Below, one piece after another: positions 43,911 through 51,746 of a DNA stretch of 64,000 nt (within the stretch, counting starts at the first letter, position 1; each line of letters opens with the position of its first letter). The notes below the pieces were generated by a model that saw nothing but the letters and a program-made list of their open reading frames with translations, was not told the DNA's origin and did not search any database. Source of the DNA: Ardenticatenaceae bacterium (GTDB lineage: Bacteria; Chloroflexota; Anaerolineae; Promineifilales; Promineifilaceae); assembly GCA_020634245.1 (NCBI GenBank), contig JACKCC010000008.1:124001-188000 (forward strand), written 5' to 3'. The translations under genes were made by a program, and so were the position numbers.

Positions 43911-44574
43911 CTCTCCGACCTTTTTGCCGCATTCGTTTCACCCGCTTGAATCGAAAATGGTCTGCCCGTTCTCGTTCATCCAGAGCCATCTCGATATAAT
44001 TGCGCTCTTCAATTAAACGAGGCAAAACAATATGTTCCAACGCATTTGCCCGGCGCGAGGTTCTCTGAATTTCTCTAGTCAAAGGCTCTAAGCGCAGCTG
44101 GCTTCGTGCCAACTCGATTAAACAGTCTATTTCAGCTTCAAAGGCGGCGGCGGCTTCGTCAATCGTAACGGCCGTACCACAAATCGCATATCCCCGCCCC
44201 AACACCGACCGCGAAACTCGTTTTTGTTCAATATCCGGCACACGCACGCCCATAACATTGGCCGACCGAATCTCAAGCTGTAATTCGCCGCGCGCGGCCA
44301 TCGCCGCCGAACGTACGGCCGCCGTCCCCGCTCTGACTTCGGCCCGCGCCAAAGCCAAACGTGCGGTAACGGCCGTTTCCTGCAGCGCATCACTCCGGGC
44401 CATCACCCGATCAGCAATCCGCATCAACTCCCGCAGCAAAGCCGCCCGTTTCTGCTTAAGCAGTTCCAATCCCTGGCTGGCCAGCTCAATCTGCTCCTTT
44501 TTGGCCAGCAGTTCCATCCGGGTAACAGTTACTTTCTGCATAATTCCTTGTAATTTGTGTTCCGCATTCCGCAA
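43897..44574 (-). CDS. atpD: V/A-type ATP synthase subunit D
   Basis: Central-stalk rotor subunit linking the A3B3 head to the membrane ring. 225 residues. Two long coiled-coil ends (about 8-75 and 150-215) surround a short middle, with the family signature KLLAKKEQIELA-like start (MELLAKKEQIELASQGLELLKQKRAALLRE). The C-terminal ANALEHIVLPRLIEERNYIEMALDERERAD block is strongly conserved in V/A-type D subunits. It is translated after subunit B, with a 19-bp gap built of heptamer-like words. Confidence 0.93.
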   Translation of the reverse strand: MRNAEHKLQGIMQKVTVTRMELLAKKEQIELASQGLELLKQKRAALLRELMRIADRVMARSDALQETAVTARLALARAEVRAGTAAVRSAAMAARGELQLEIRSANVMGVRVPDIEQKRVSRSVLGRGYAICGTAVTIDEAAAAFEAEIDCLIELARSQLRLEPLTREIQRTSRRANALEHIVLPRLIEERNYIEMALDERERADHFRFKRVKRMRQKGRRDEHE

Positions 44575-44593
44575 TCGGTTTACGACTTACGGA

Positions 44594-46015
44594 TTACGAC
44601 TCTCCACGATGATATTTCTCAATAGTGGCCTGCGGAATACGCTTCAAGCGTTCGGCGGGCATATCGGCCAGGATCGCCCAGGCCAGTGAAAGCGTTTCCT
44701 CAATCGGGCGGTTGGCCGCGCCCTGCCCCACAAACTCCGTTTCAAAACGATTGGCAAAAGCCAAAGTCCGCCGATCCTCAGCCGACAGTGCCGCCTCGCC
44801 AATAATAGCCGCCAGACGGCGTAAATCGCGGGCTTCCGCATAAAAAGCATACAATTGGTCGGCCACAACCCGGTGATCGTCCCGTGTTTTTCCTGCCCCA
44901 ATAGCCGCATTCATCAAACGTGAAAGCGACGGCAGTACGTCGATTGGCGGGAAAACACCTTTACGATGTAAATCACGGCCCAGCACAATCTGCCCTTCGG
45001 TGATGTAACCGGTTAAATCGGGAATGGGATGAGTGATGTCGTCGTCAGGCACGGTCAGAATAATCAACTGCGTCACCGAACCCCTTTCGCCGCGCAGACG
45101 GCCGGCCCGTTCATACAAGCTGGCCAGGTCGGAATACATATAGCCCGGATAACCGCGACGTCCCGGCACTTCTTCACGCGCCGCCGATACTTCCCGCAGC
45201 GCTTCACAATAGTTGGTCATATCCGTCATAATCACCAAGACGTGACGGCCGTGTACAAAAGCCAGATATTCCGCCGCCGTAAGGGCTGCACGGGGCGTAA
45301 ACAAGCGCTCAATCGCCGGATCATCGGCCCGGTTCACAAACAAAACAGTCCGATCCATCGCTCCACCGGCCCGAAACTGATCCATAAAGAACGAAGCCTC
45401 GCGGTGCGTGATGCCAATCGCCGCAAAAACGACGGCAAAAGGTTCGTGTCCATTGCCGCCCATCACCCGCGCCTGCGAAGCAATCTGCGCCGCCAACTCA
45501 TTAGCCGGCAGCCCGGCACCGGAGAAAATAGGCAGTTTTTGCCCCCGTGCCAGCGTATTCAGCCCATCCACGGCCGATACACCCGTCTGGATAAACTCGC
45601 GCGGTTGGGCACGATGGGCCGGATTGATGGGCAGGCCATTGATGTCCAGTGAAGCTTCGGGGATGATGGGCGGGCCGCCATCGATAGGACGGCCGAAACC
45701 ATCCAGCACCCGCCCCAGCATGGAAAGAGATACGTCCAAACGAGCCACATCACCTGTAAAGCGGGCACGCGTATGCACCAGGTCCAGACCGCTGGTGCCG
45801 GCAAACACCTGAATCACCCCCAGCCGCCTATCCACTTCAAGCACCTGGGCCAGCCGCACTTCACCGCGGGGGCCGGTGATTTCCACGATTTCGCTGAAAG
45901 CAATTTCCTCGGTGCGGTCGATAAACAATAACGGTCCGGCAATGCGGGAAATAGTGCGATATTCTTTCGTTACCAGACTGGGCATGTGTAGAACAGCCGG
46001 TTTTGATGTGCTCAT
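44594..46015 (-). CDS. atpB: V/A-type ATP synthase subunit B (non-catalytic)
   Basis: 473 residues. Beta-barrel N-terminus (about 12-78), nucleotide-binding fold lacking a true Walker A (IFSGAGLPANELAAQIA, about 153-170) as expected for B subunits, and the PGRRGYPGYMYSDLASLYERAGR segment. It forms the A3B3 hexamer with the catalytic A subunit. The start overlaps the A-subunit stop by 4 bp. Length and motifs are normal. Confidence 0.96.
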   Translation of the reverse strand: MSTSKPAVLHMPSLVTKEYRTISRIAGPLLFIDRTEEIAFSEIVEITGPRGEVRLAQVLEVDRRLGVIQVFAGTSGLDLVHTRARFTGDVARLDVSLSMLGRVLDGFGRPIDGGPPIIPEASLDINGLPINPAHRAQPREFIQTGVSAVDGLNTLARGQKLPIFSGAGLPANELAAQIASQARVMGGNGHEPFAVVFAAIGITHREASFFMDQFRAGGAMDRTVLFVNRADDPAIERLFTPRAALTAAEYLAFVHGRHVLVIMTDMTNYCEALREVSAAREEVPGRRGYPGYMYSDLASLYERAGRLRGERGSVTQLIILTVPDDDITHPIPDLTGYITEGQIVLGRDLHRKGVFPPIDVLPSLSRLMNAAIGAGKTRDDHRVVADQLYAFYAEARDLRRLAAIIGEAALSAEDRRTLAFANRFETEFVGQGAANRPIEETLSLAWAILADMPAERLKRIPQATIEKYHRGES

Positions 46016-47805
46016 GTCAGTTCCTCAAATTGCTGTTCAAGCTTATTCAATATTGTCTGCAATCGTTCGGGCGCATCGGTCACAGGCAGTTCTTTCATGC
46101 GTGCGATTTCGGTCAGGACAGGCAGGTTTGTGATGCTGTTTAGAGAAATGCCGTTGGCTAATACGGCCGTTGCCAACCGACGGAAAGTCAAAACAATCGT
46201 CAGCATCCAATAAGCCTTGGACAGCGGACAGTAACGGTCAATTTCGTGATAAGCTGACTGCTGCAAAAAATCCTCACGCAGCATGCGCGTCACAGCCAGC
46301 ACCAGCTTTTGCTCATCGGCCAATGAATCCGGCCCAACCAACTGCACAATTTCCAACAGTTCGACTTCTTCTTGCAGCAAAGCCATGGCCTGGGCTATGA
46401 TGTTTTGCCAATCAGCGGTAACCGCGTCGGCGTACCAGGCTTGCAGCTTGTAAAGCGTATAGCTGCGCGTCCAGTTAATGGCCGGGAAATGGCGGCGGCG
46501 GGAAAGATCATAGTCTAGCGCCCAAAAAGTCCCGACAACGCGCAGCGAATTTTGGGTCATGGGTTCGGAAAAATCACCGCCCGGCGGCGAAACAGCGCCC
46601 ACAATTGTCACCGAACCCATGCGCGCCGCAGATGATCCGTTTTCGTTGTCTTGTTCCTCTGATCCCAGGCAGCAGATGCGCCCGGCGCGCTCATAAAACT
46701 CGGCCAGGCGGGCGGCCAGGTAAGCCGGGTAAGCCTCCTCGCCGGGCATTTCTTCCAAACGGCCAGAGATTTCACGCAGCGCCTCGCCCCAGCGTGACGT
46801 GCTGTCGGCCAGCAGCAGCACGTCGTAACCCATATCCCGGTAATATTCGGCAATGGTGATGCCGGTGTAAATGCTGGCTTCGCGGGCGGCAACGGGCATG
46901 TTGGAGGTATTGGCAATGAGGATGGTGCGCTCCATGAGCGGCGTGCCGTGCTTGGGGTCTTCCAGTTTGGGGAAATCTTCCAGCACTTCGGCCATCTCGT
47001 TGCCCCGTTCACCGCAGCCAATATATACGACCACATCAGTATCGGCCCAGCGGGCCAGCGTTTGTTCGACGACGGTCTTGCCGGTGCCAAATCCGCCGGG
47101 AATGATGGCGTTGCCGCCCTTGGCTACGGGGAAAAAGGTGTCGATGATGCGGGTTCCGGTAATAAGCGGCTGATTAGGAGTGAGTTTGCGGCTGAACGGC
47201 CGTGGCCGGCGCACCGGCCATTGTTGCCGCAGAGTCAGGTGGTGCTGCTCCCCTTTGTCTGAGATCAAAACAGCAATCACGTCGTCTACGGTAAACGCGC
47301 CGCTGTAGATTTGGTGAACACGGCCGTTTACCCCCGGTGGCACCATCACTCGATGTTCAATCGTCTGGCTCTCCGGCACAGTACCGAGCATATCGCCGGA
47401 GCGAACCATCTGCCCCATTTCCACCTGCGGCGTGAACAACCAGCGTTTGTCTTTGGCCAGGGGTTCAGCGGCGGCACCCCGTTCAAGGAATGCGCTTGTT
47501 TGGGTTGTTGGGCTGGTTAACGGCCGTTGCAAACCATCATAAACACTGCCCAGCAGCCCCGGCCCCAGCTCAACAACCAGCGCCGCACCCGTATTGCGAA
47601 CCGGCTCGCCCACCTGCAGCCCGCCCGTATCTTCATAAACCTGCACCGTCGCTACATCCCCCGACTGCCGGATAACCTCACCAATCAGGCCCATATTGCC
47701 CACATGCACCACATCAAAAAGACGCGCTTCCCTTAAACCGGTAGCCGCCACAACCGGCCCGGCAATACGAACCACCTTCCCCACAGAATTGCTTACTTCA
47801 CTCAT
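46012..47805 (-). CDS. atpA: V/A-type ATP synthase subunit A (catalytic)
   Basis: 597 residues, the usual size. An N-terminal barrel and the V-type 'non-homologous' bulge (about 110-190) are followed by the Walker A GGFGTGKTVVEQ (about 233-244), Walker B region YDVLLLADSTSRWGEALREIS (about 330-350) and the PGEEAYPAYLAARLAEFYERAGR segment. It hydrolyses or makes ATP in the head. The V-type insert rules out an F-type beta subunit. Confidence 0.97.
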   Translation of the reverse strand: MSEVSNSVGKVVRIAGPVVAATGLREARLFDVVHVGNMGLIGEVIRQSGDVATVQVYEDTGGLQVGEPVRNTGAALVVELGPGLLGSVYDGLQRPLTSPTTQTSAFLERGAAAEPLAKDKRWLFTPQVEMGQMVRSGDMLGTVPESQTIEHRVMVPPGVNGRVHQIYSGAFTVDDVIAVLISDKGEQHHLTLRQQWPVRRPRPFSRKLTPNQPLITGTRIIDTFFPVAKGGNAIIPGGFGTGKTVVEQTLARWADTDVVVYIGCGERGNEMAEVLEDFPKLEDPKHGTPLMERTILIANTSNMPVAAREASIYTGITIAEYYRDMGYDVLLLADSTSRWGEALREISGRLEEMPGEEAYPAYLAARLAEFYERAGRICCLGSEEQDNENGSSAARMGSVTIVGAVSPPGGDFSEPMTQNSLRVVGTFWALDYDLSRRRHFPAINWTRSYTLYKLQAWYADAVTADWQNIIAQAMALLQEEVELLEIVQLVGPDSLADEQKLVLAVTRMLREDFLQQSAYHEIDRYCPLSKAYWMLTIVLTFRRLATAVLANGISLNSITNLPVLTEIARMKELPVTDAPERLQTILNKLEQQFEELT

Positions 47806-47817
47806 AAAACCGCGCCC

Positions 47818-48153
47818 CTATTGTTCACCCTGAAAAGTAATATGAAAACCAATCGCCTGCCGTAACATGCTGGCAATACGGCTGCGACCGGTCAATTCGG
47901 TTCCGTCCGGCCGTTCACCAGGCAGCACCATGTGCGGCAGATGTTCGGCCGCAGCCAATCGCTGTAAAAAAGCCGAGTCAAAATCAGCCCAAAATGCTTC
48001 ATCGACAGCCAGCAAGCCCGTTTCGTCCGTATCCAGCCATTTTGCAATTAACTGCTGCGCTTCTGCGGCGCTTTTGGCGGCAAACGCTTCCACCCCGGCC
48101 AGCCGATAGCCGGACACAAGTGCCGGTCGAGTAACAACAAGCAAATGACTCAT
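47818..48153 (-). CDS. atpF: V/A-type ATP synthase subunit F
   Basis: 111 residues. Rossmann-like N-terminal domain: VTRPALVSGYRLAGVEAF (about 7-24), then LAVDEAFWADFD, and the C-terminal tail MLRQAIGFHITFQGEQ that reaches into the head. It binds the D rotor. It overlaps the subunit C gene by 4 bp. Confidence 0.9.
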   Translation of the reverse strand: MSHLLVVTRPALVSGYRLAGVEAFAAKSAAEAQQLIAKWLDTDETGLLAVDEAFWADFDSAFLQRLAAAEHLPHMVLPGERPDGTELTGRSRIASMLRQAIGFHITFQGEQ

Positions 48154-49220
48154 GCGTTAACCAACATCAATTCGGCGCGAATACGATTGGCCGCTTCACC
48201 CCGATTAACACCTTGAACAATCCGGTGCAAATTTGCCAATTCATTCGTTTTTAGCGCTATATAGCCAATCAAAACGCCGATACCAAGCGGATCACGGATT
48301 AAAAGGTTGACGGCCTGTTTAAGCTGCCGGTACTGGAGAGCATACTCAAAATCACTCAATCGGTAGGTGACTTGATATTGCGAAAGCGCTTCCGCCAACA
48401 TTGGCCCATAAGACGTATGTGCAAACACCTCGACGGCACGCCACACCGATTCTTGCTTTGCCGCCTCTGACAACAAAGCAAAAGCTACGTGCCCCGGCCC
48501 AATGAACAACGGCGTGGCATCCGCTGCGTCGAAACGCTGGCGCAAAAAAGCCGCAGCTTCTGTGTCGCCCACCAAACGCAGGGCAGTCAGGATGTTCATT
48601 ATGTCGGCCTGAAGCCTCAGAGATTGGCGCAGCGACTCGCCATCCTCCTTGGTGGCCGTCATTGCCGCCCGAAAATACCATTGTTCCAGAGCCAGCTCCA
48701 TGGTAAACAAATCGCCTCCTGCCTTTTCAGCACGCAGGGCTAAGAGCAATTGGGCCAATGGGAAACGCCAGGTAGCCAGCACGTCGATGGCGGCGCGGGT
48801 GTTGGCTAACCGGGCCAGTGTTTCCAGGTCGGCCGGCTGCAATTCACCAATGGGCAGCGTGCTGGCCTGAATTTCATCGGCCGGTACCTGCTGCGTTAGA
48901 CCACGCAAGATGGCTTTGACGTTATCGACGTCGTAGCGGCGCAGCACCCAGCGGGTCAGTTCCGCAGATTCGCCGGAATAGAAATGACGCACTTTGCTAA
49001 CGGTATGAATGAGATTGTTGCGCCGTGCCTGGGTAATGATTTCCGCGCCTGTGTACTGCACCAGGGCGGCTTCAACAGCCTCCCGGTAAGGTGTTTTGAG
49101 CAAAGCATTGATGAGTACCGGCATGTTTTCAGCGCCGGCCAGCTCTTCCAGCGCCGGGCGCGTGAGCAGTCGGGATTTCATCGCCCGTAATCGGGCGTTG
49201 CCGTAGTCAAAATCAGCCAT
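48150..49220 (-). CDS. atpC: V/A-type ATP synthase subunit C
   Basis: 356 residues. All-helical funnel-shaped subunit (V-type d / A-type C family) coupling the rotor to the membrane ring. FDYGNARLRAMKSRLLTRPALEELA at the N-terminus and TRWVLRRYDVDNVKAILRG (about 85-105) are family hallmarks. The C-terminal IGVLIGYIALKTNELANLHRIVQG matches the conserved ending 'GY-x-K-x-E-x-NL'. Confidence 0.94.
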   Translation of the reverse strand: MADFDYGNARLRAMKSRLLTRPALEELAGAENMPVLINALLKTPYREAVEAALVQYTGAEIITQARRNNLIHTVSKVRHFYSGESAELTRWVLRRYDVDNVKAILRGLTQQVPADEIQASTLPIGELQPADLETLARLANTRAAIDVLATWRFPLAQLLLALRAEKAGGDLFTMELALEQWYFRAAMTATKEDGESLRQSLRLQADIMNILTALRLVGDTEAAAFLRQRFDAADATPLFIGPGHVAFALLSEAAKQESVWRAVEVFAHTSYGPMLAEALSQYQVTYRLSDFEYALQYRQLKQAVNLLIRDPLGIGVLIGYIALKTNELANLHRIVQGVNRGEAANRIRAELMLVNA

Positions 49221-49232
49221 TGTGTGTCTATG

Positions 49233-49910
49233 TCATGTGACAACAGCCTCCGCCGCAGCCGGAGCGTTTAACGTTTCCAGGAAGGCGGCCAGTTCCTGAC
49301 GCAGGTAGGGGGTGGCCCGTTCCAGACGGGTTTCCAAGGTGTTGGTGACGACGATACGGCCGTCACCACTATAAACCGATACTCCGCCCCAACAAGCCAG
49401 CGCCGGCTTGATGGCCAAATCAAGCTCCAGGTCCAGCAGTATGTCCCGCACCAGGGTTTCATCGCGAGGGTCGATCTCCAGCCAGGGTAGTTGGTGGGAT
49501 ACGGCCGTTTTAACCTCACTTAATGCAGGCGCTGCTGCCGAATTCAACTCTTCGTCACCCAGTGCCCGCACGGCCTCCACAATCAGGCCGCGCAAAACAC
49601 CGGTATAGCCAGGCTCGCCGCGCAGTTCCGTCAGGCGGCGGCGAGTCTGCTCCAGGGCCGCGGCCACTAACTGATCGCGGGCAGCGGCTACAATTTGCAG
49701 CGCTTCCAACCGGGCCTGATGCAAACAGCGTGCCCGCTCACCGGCTGCCGGGTTAACGGCCGTTTGCCGGGCAACTTCTTTGCGGAGCGCCGCCTTCTGT
49801 TCCGCATCAACCAAAATTTGCCGGACGTGCGCTTCCGTTTCCTGCTGAATCCGGTCTAATTCGGCCTCGCCCGAACTTTCGATGGCGTTGAGAATGACTT
49901 CCAGGCTCAT
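49233..49910 (-). CDS. atpE: V/A-type ATP synthase subunit E (peripheral stalk)
   Basis: 225 residues. A long N-terminal helix (about 1-100) rich in Ala, Glu, Arg and Gln is followed by a globular C-terminal domain with LEIDPRDETLVRDI and GGVSVYSGDGRIVVTNTLETRLERA, the typical E-subunit ending. It pairs with the G/H-type stalk protein encoded at the start of the operon. It overlaps subunit K by 4 bp. Confidence 0.92.
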   Translation of the reverse strand: MSLEVILNAIESSGEAELDRIQQETEAHVRQILVDAEQKAALRKEVARQTAVNPAAGERARCLHQARLEALQIVAAARDQLVAAALEQTRRRLTELRGEPGYTGVLRGLIVEAVRALGDEELNSAAAPALSEVKTAVSHQLPWLEIDPRDETLVRDILLDLELDLAIKPALACWGGVSVYSGDGRIVVTNTLETRLERATPYLRQELAAFLETLNAPAAAEAVVT

Positions 49911-50122
49911 AGGAACAGCATGATGGCGGCCACGGCAAAGCCCAGGATGACCATCGTTTCAGGAATGGCCAGCAGCAAAATCATCATACCGACCATATCT
50001 GGCTTCTCGGCAATAACGCCGGCGCCGGCCGACCCGATGCGGCCCTGGGCCAGCCCAGTGCCAATGGCAGCCAACCCAACGGCTAAACCTGCACCAATCG
50101 GTACATATACACTTGGATCCAT
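49907..50122 (-). CDS. atpK: V/A-type ATP synthase membrane ring subunit K (proteolipid)
   Basis: 71 residues, a single two-helix hairpin (about 5-30 and 44-70). The ion-binding Glu is residue 55 in AIPETMV. Gln26 (GLAQG) in helix 1 and Thr56 next to the Glu are residues that coordinate sodium in Na+-binding rings, so Na+ coupling is possible. AAAGGAGTG precedes the ATG. The next upstream gene of the operon, subunit I, is separated by a complete IS4-type element, which may reduce or change transcription of K and everything after it. Confidence 0.93.
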   Translation of the reverse strand: MDPSVYVPIGAGLAVGLAAIGTGLAQGRIGSAGAGVIAEKPDMVGMMILLLAIPETMVILGFAVAAIMLFL

Positions 50123-50188
50123 GTTTCACTCCTTTACAAGTAGGGCGATTTTGTTGTGAATTAGTAAAATAGCGTCGGTATTGGTGTA

Positions 50189-50211
50189 GGGGCAGTGCCT
50201 TGTGCCTGCCC
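50189..50211. repeat. Left copy of 23-bp direct repeat flanking the IS4 element
   Basis: 23 bp beginning GGGGCAGTGCC and ending TGCCTGCCC, identical to 51639-51661. Bases immediately outside differ, so the repeat is exactly 23 bp. Confidence 0.85.
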
Positions 50212-51638
50212 ATGTATATCAAGTTAAGCATAAAGCTCAGCTAAAGCTAATAAAAGTTGAAAAGTATGAGGCGATTTAGCACTTTTGTTAATGCGTACGC
50301 CATGTGATAAACAAGACCGTAACATAGTCAACGATTCCGCTAAACGCGATAAATCACAGATTGCCAAGGCCAGATTGATAGCATGGCGACGCACGGTTGC
50401 GGAGGCCTTGACGAAACTGCGGTCAGGGAATTGCCAATTGGCCATCAAAAAAGACCAATGTTGGATGATCATGCCAATCAGCTTAGCGTACAGTTCACAC
50501 AAGATACGCCACGGTTTTTCAGAGCGAGATTTATCAATGCGCCCGTGTGATTTCCAAAGTTTGAAAAGCAGCTCGATCTGCCAACGCAAGCGAGCCAGGA
50601 CAAGAATTTCTGCCGGTGTGAGACGGTCAACAGGCACATTGGTGACAAATAAAGTCCAATCACATAAAACTAGTCGTGCTGAGGAAACGGTTTGGCCTTT
50701 ACGTTTAGAAGCAGCTTTAAGTTTGCGTCGCCGTTCCCGAGCAACTTCAGCCGGTACCCGAAAACCTACAAACCGGGCTGGGAGACGTTTTTTCAACCCT
50801 AACTCGATAGGGATGTCAAATGAGCCATTTGTTTGCTGTCGTACAAATGCCGCTTGTGACCATGACTGTCCAGAACTATCAACAAACCCAGTTTGCGCTT
50901 GGGCGCGTGAAAGCCAACAACAACCTGTCCTATCCATTGTTTCTAACGCCTCTAGCTTCCAATACCCCAAGTCACGAATAAGCAAACTCCTCTCAGGAAG
51001 CGGCCGGTTCAAGGTAGACGCAACGCGGTCATGGGTGCGCCCATCAACAAGGTGCGGCCCATCAATTTCCCCATGTAACACATCCCAGCGGACTTGCAGC
51101 TTGACAGCGCCATTGCTCGCAGACCCGCTGCCGCCACACCCTGACCAAACCGGGGCCAACTCTTCTGGCAAGGTGATGCTGCTGCTATCTTCAATATATA
51201 CGCCATTGAAGCGTTGTAGAACGGGAATAGCGACTGCTTTTGCCTGGATCGTTTCGGTTAACGCTGCCTGCAAAACCTGGTACAAGCAATCGCTTGCTGT
51301 TTTGGTGAAGCGTTGGTCAAGACCCTGCGGCGTAATCTCTAACCCAACTGTCACGCCAGTTTGGCACAAGGATTCAAGCGTTGCTTCTGGCTCTTGTAAC
51401 CAGCCAAAGACTAACGTTTGGCAGAAATTGGCTCCTGTCACCTTCACTTGCCGCTGGGTGAATCCAGTTTTTTGGGCTGCTTCTGTGGCGGTATGGGTAA
51501 GGACATGCTGCATTGCTTGGCTTATCCGTGTTATGATTGTCATGGAGAACTCCTTTGGCTTGCGGTTTCGTGGAAAAAACCAGTTTGCCTCAAGAGTTCT
51601 CTTTTTGCACATATTTATTGCCTTAGCTTGATACCTAT
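50212..51638 (-). mobile_element. IS4-family insertion sequence in the ATPase operon
   Basis: 1427 bp. Ends are imperfect inverted repeats: ATGTATATCAAGTTAAG on the left and ATAGGTATCAAGCTAAG as the reverse complement on the right (13 of 17). It is flanked by an exact 23-bp direct repeat, longer than the 8-13 bp usual for IS4. It contains one transposase gene reading in the same direction as the operon and no ACGGCCGT octamer. The insertion site is a REP-like hairpin between subunit I and subunit K genes. Confidence 0.85.
50224..51543 (-). CDS. IS4-family DDE transposase
   Basis: 439 residues from the ATG at 51541-51543, which has AAAGGAG upstream. A longer frame that starts at 51672 in the flanking repeat is not the real start. 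Catalytic residues: Asp in VYIEDSSSITLP (about 116), Asp in LLIRDLGYWKLE (about 191), and Glu in RLRWQIELLFKLWKSH (about 345), the IS4 Y-(2)-R-(3)-E-(6)-K-like block. No disruption is visible, so it is probably functional. Confidence 0.9.
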   Translation of the reverse strand: MTIITRISQAMQHVLTHTATEAAQKTGFTQRQVKVTGANFCQTLVFGWLQEPEATLESLCQTGVTVGLEITPQGLDQRFTKTASDCLYQVLQAALTETIQAKAVAIPVLQRFNGVYIEDSSSITLPEELAPVWSGCGGSGSASNGAVKLQVRWDVLHGEIDGPHLVDGRTHDRVASTLNRPLPERSLLIRDLGYWKLEALETMDRTGCCWLSRAQAQTGFVDSSGQSWSQAAFVRQQTNGSFDIPIELGLKKRLPARFVGFRVPAEVARERRRKLKAASKRKGQTVSSARLVLCDWTLFVTNVPVDRLTPAEILVLARLRWQIELLFKLWKSHGRIDKSRSEKPWRILCELYAKLIGMIIQHWSFLMANWQFPDRSFVKASATVRRHAINLALAICDLSRLAESLTMLRSCLSHGVRINKSAKSPHTFQLLLALAELYA

Positions 51639-51661
51639 GGGGCAGTGCCTTGTGCCTGCCC
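51639..51661. repeat. Right copy of 23-bp direct repeat flanking the IS4 element
   Basis: Identical to 50189-50211 over 23 bp. It continues into the remaining part of the REP-like hairpin on this side. Confidence 0.85.
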
Positions 51662-51746
51662 TGGGCGACCACAAGGGTACGCCCCTACAATACCGGTATT
51701 AAATTTTTAATTTGCAAGAAAATCGCCCCCAATTTACAAAATCGGG

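Larger units (their letters stand above)
50185..51689. repeat. Palindromic TGTAGGGGC...GCCCCTACA repeat split by the IS4 element
   Basis: Outer arms TGTAGGGGC (50185-50193) and GCCCCTACA (51681-51689) belong to one REP-like hairpin. Joining across the IS gives a compact unit of about 77 bp. The same core palindrome occurs at 59358-59385 inside the HdrA gene, so it is a dispersed family. Confidence 0.7.

Noticed and set aside
44594..46015. Missing Walker A in the ATPase B subunit as a defect
   Set aside because: V/A-type B subunits are non-catalytic and normally lack it; the A subunit has an intact GTGKT.
50285..51631. 448-residue open frame on the plus strand
   Set aside because: It lies entirely antisense to the IS4 transposase, whose catalytic motifs are clear. 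The antisense protein is Ser/Arg-rich with no domain pattern.
51544..51672. Extension of the IS4 transposase into the flanking repeat
   Set aside because: It would start outside the insertion sequence. The ATG at 51543 has AAAGGAG upstream and begins the family-typical N-terminus.
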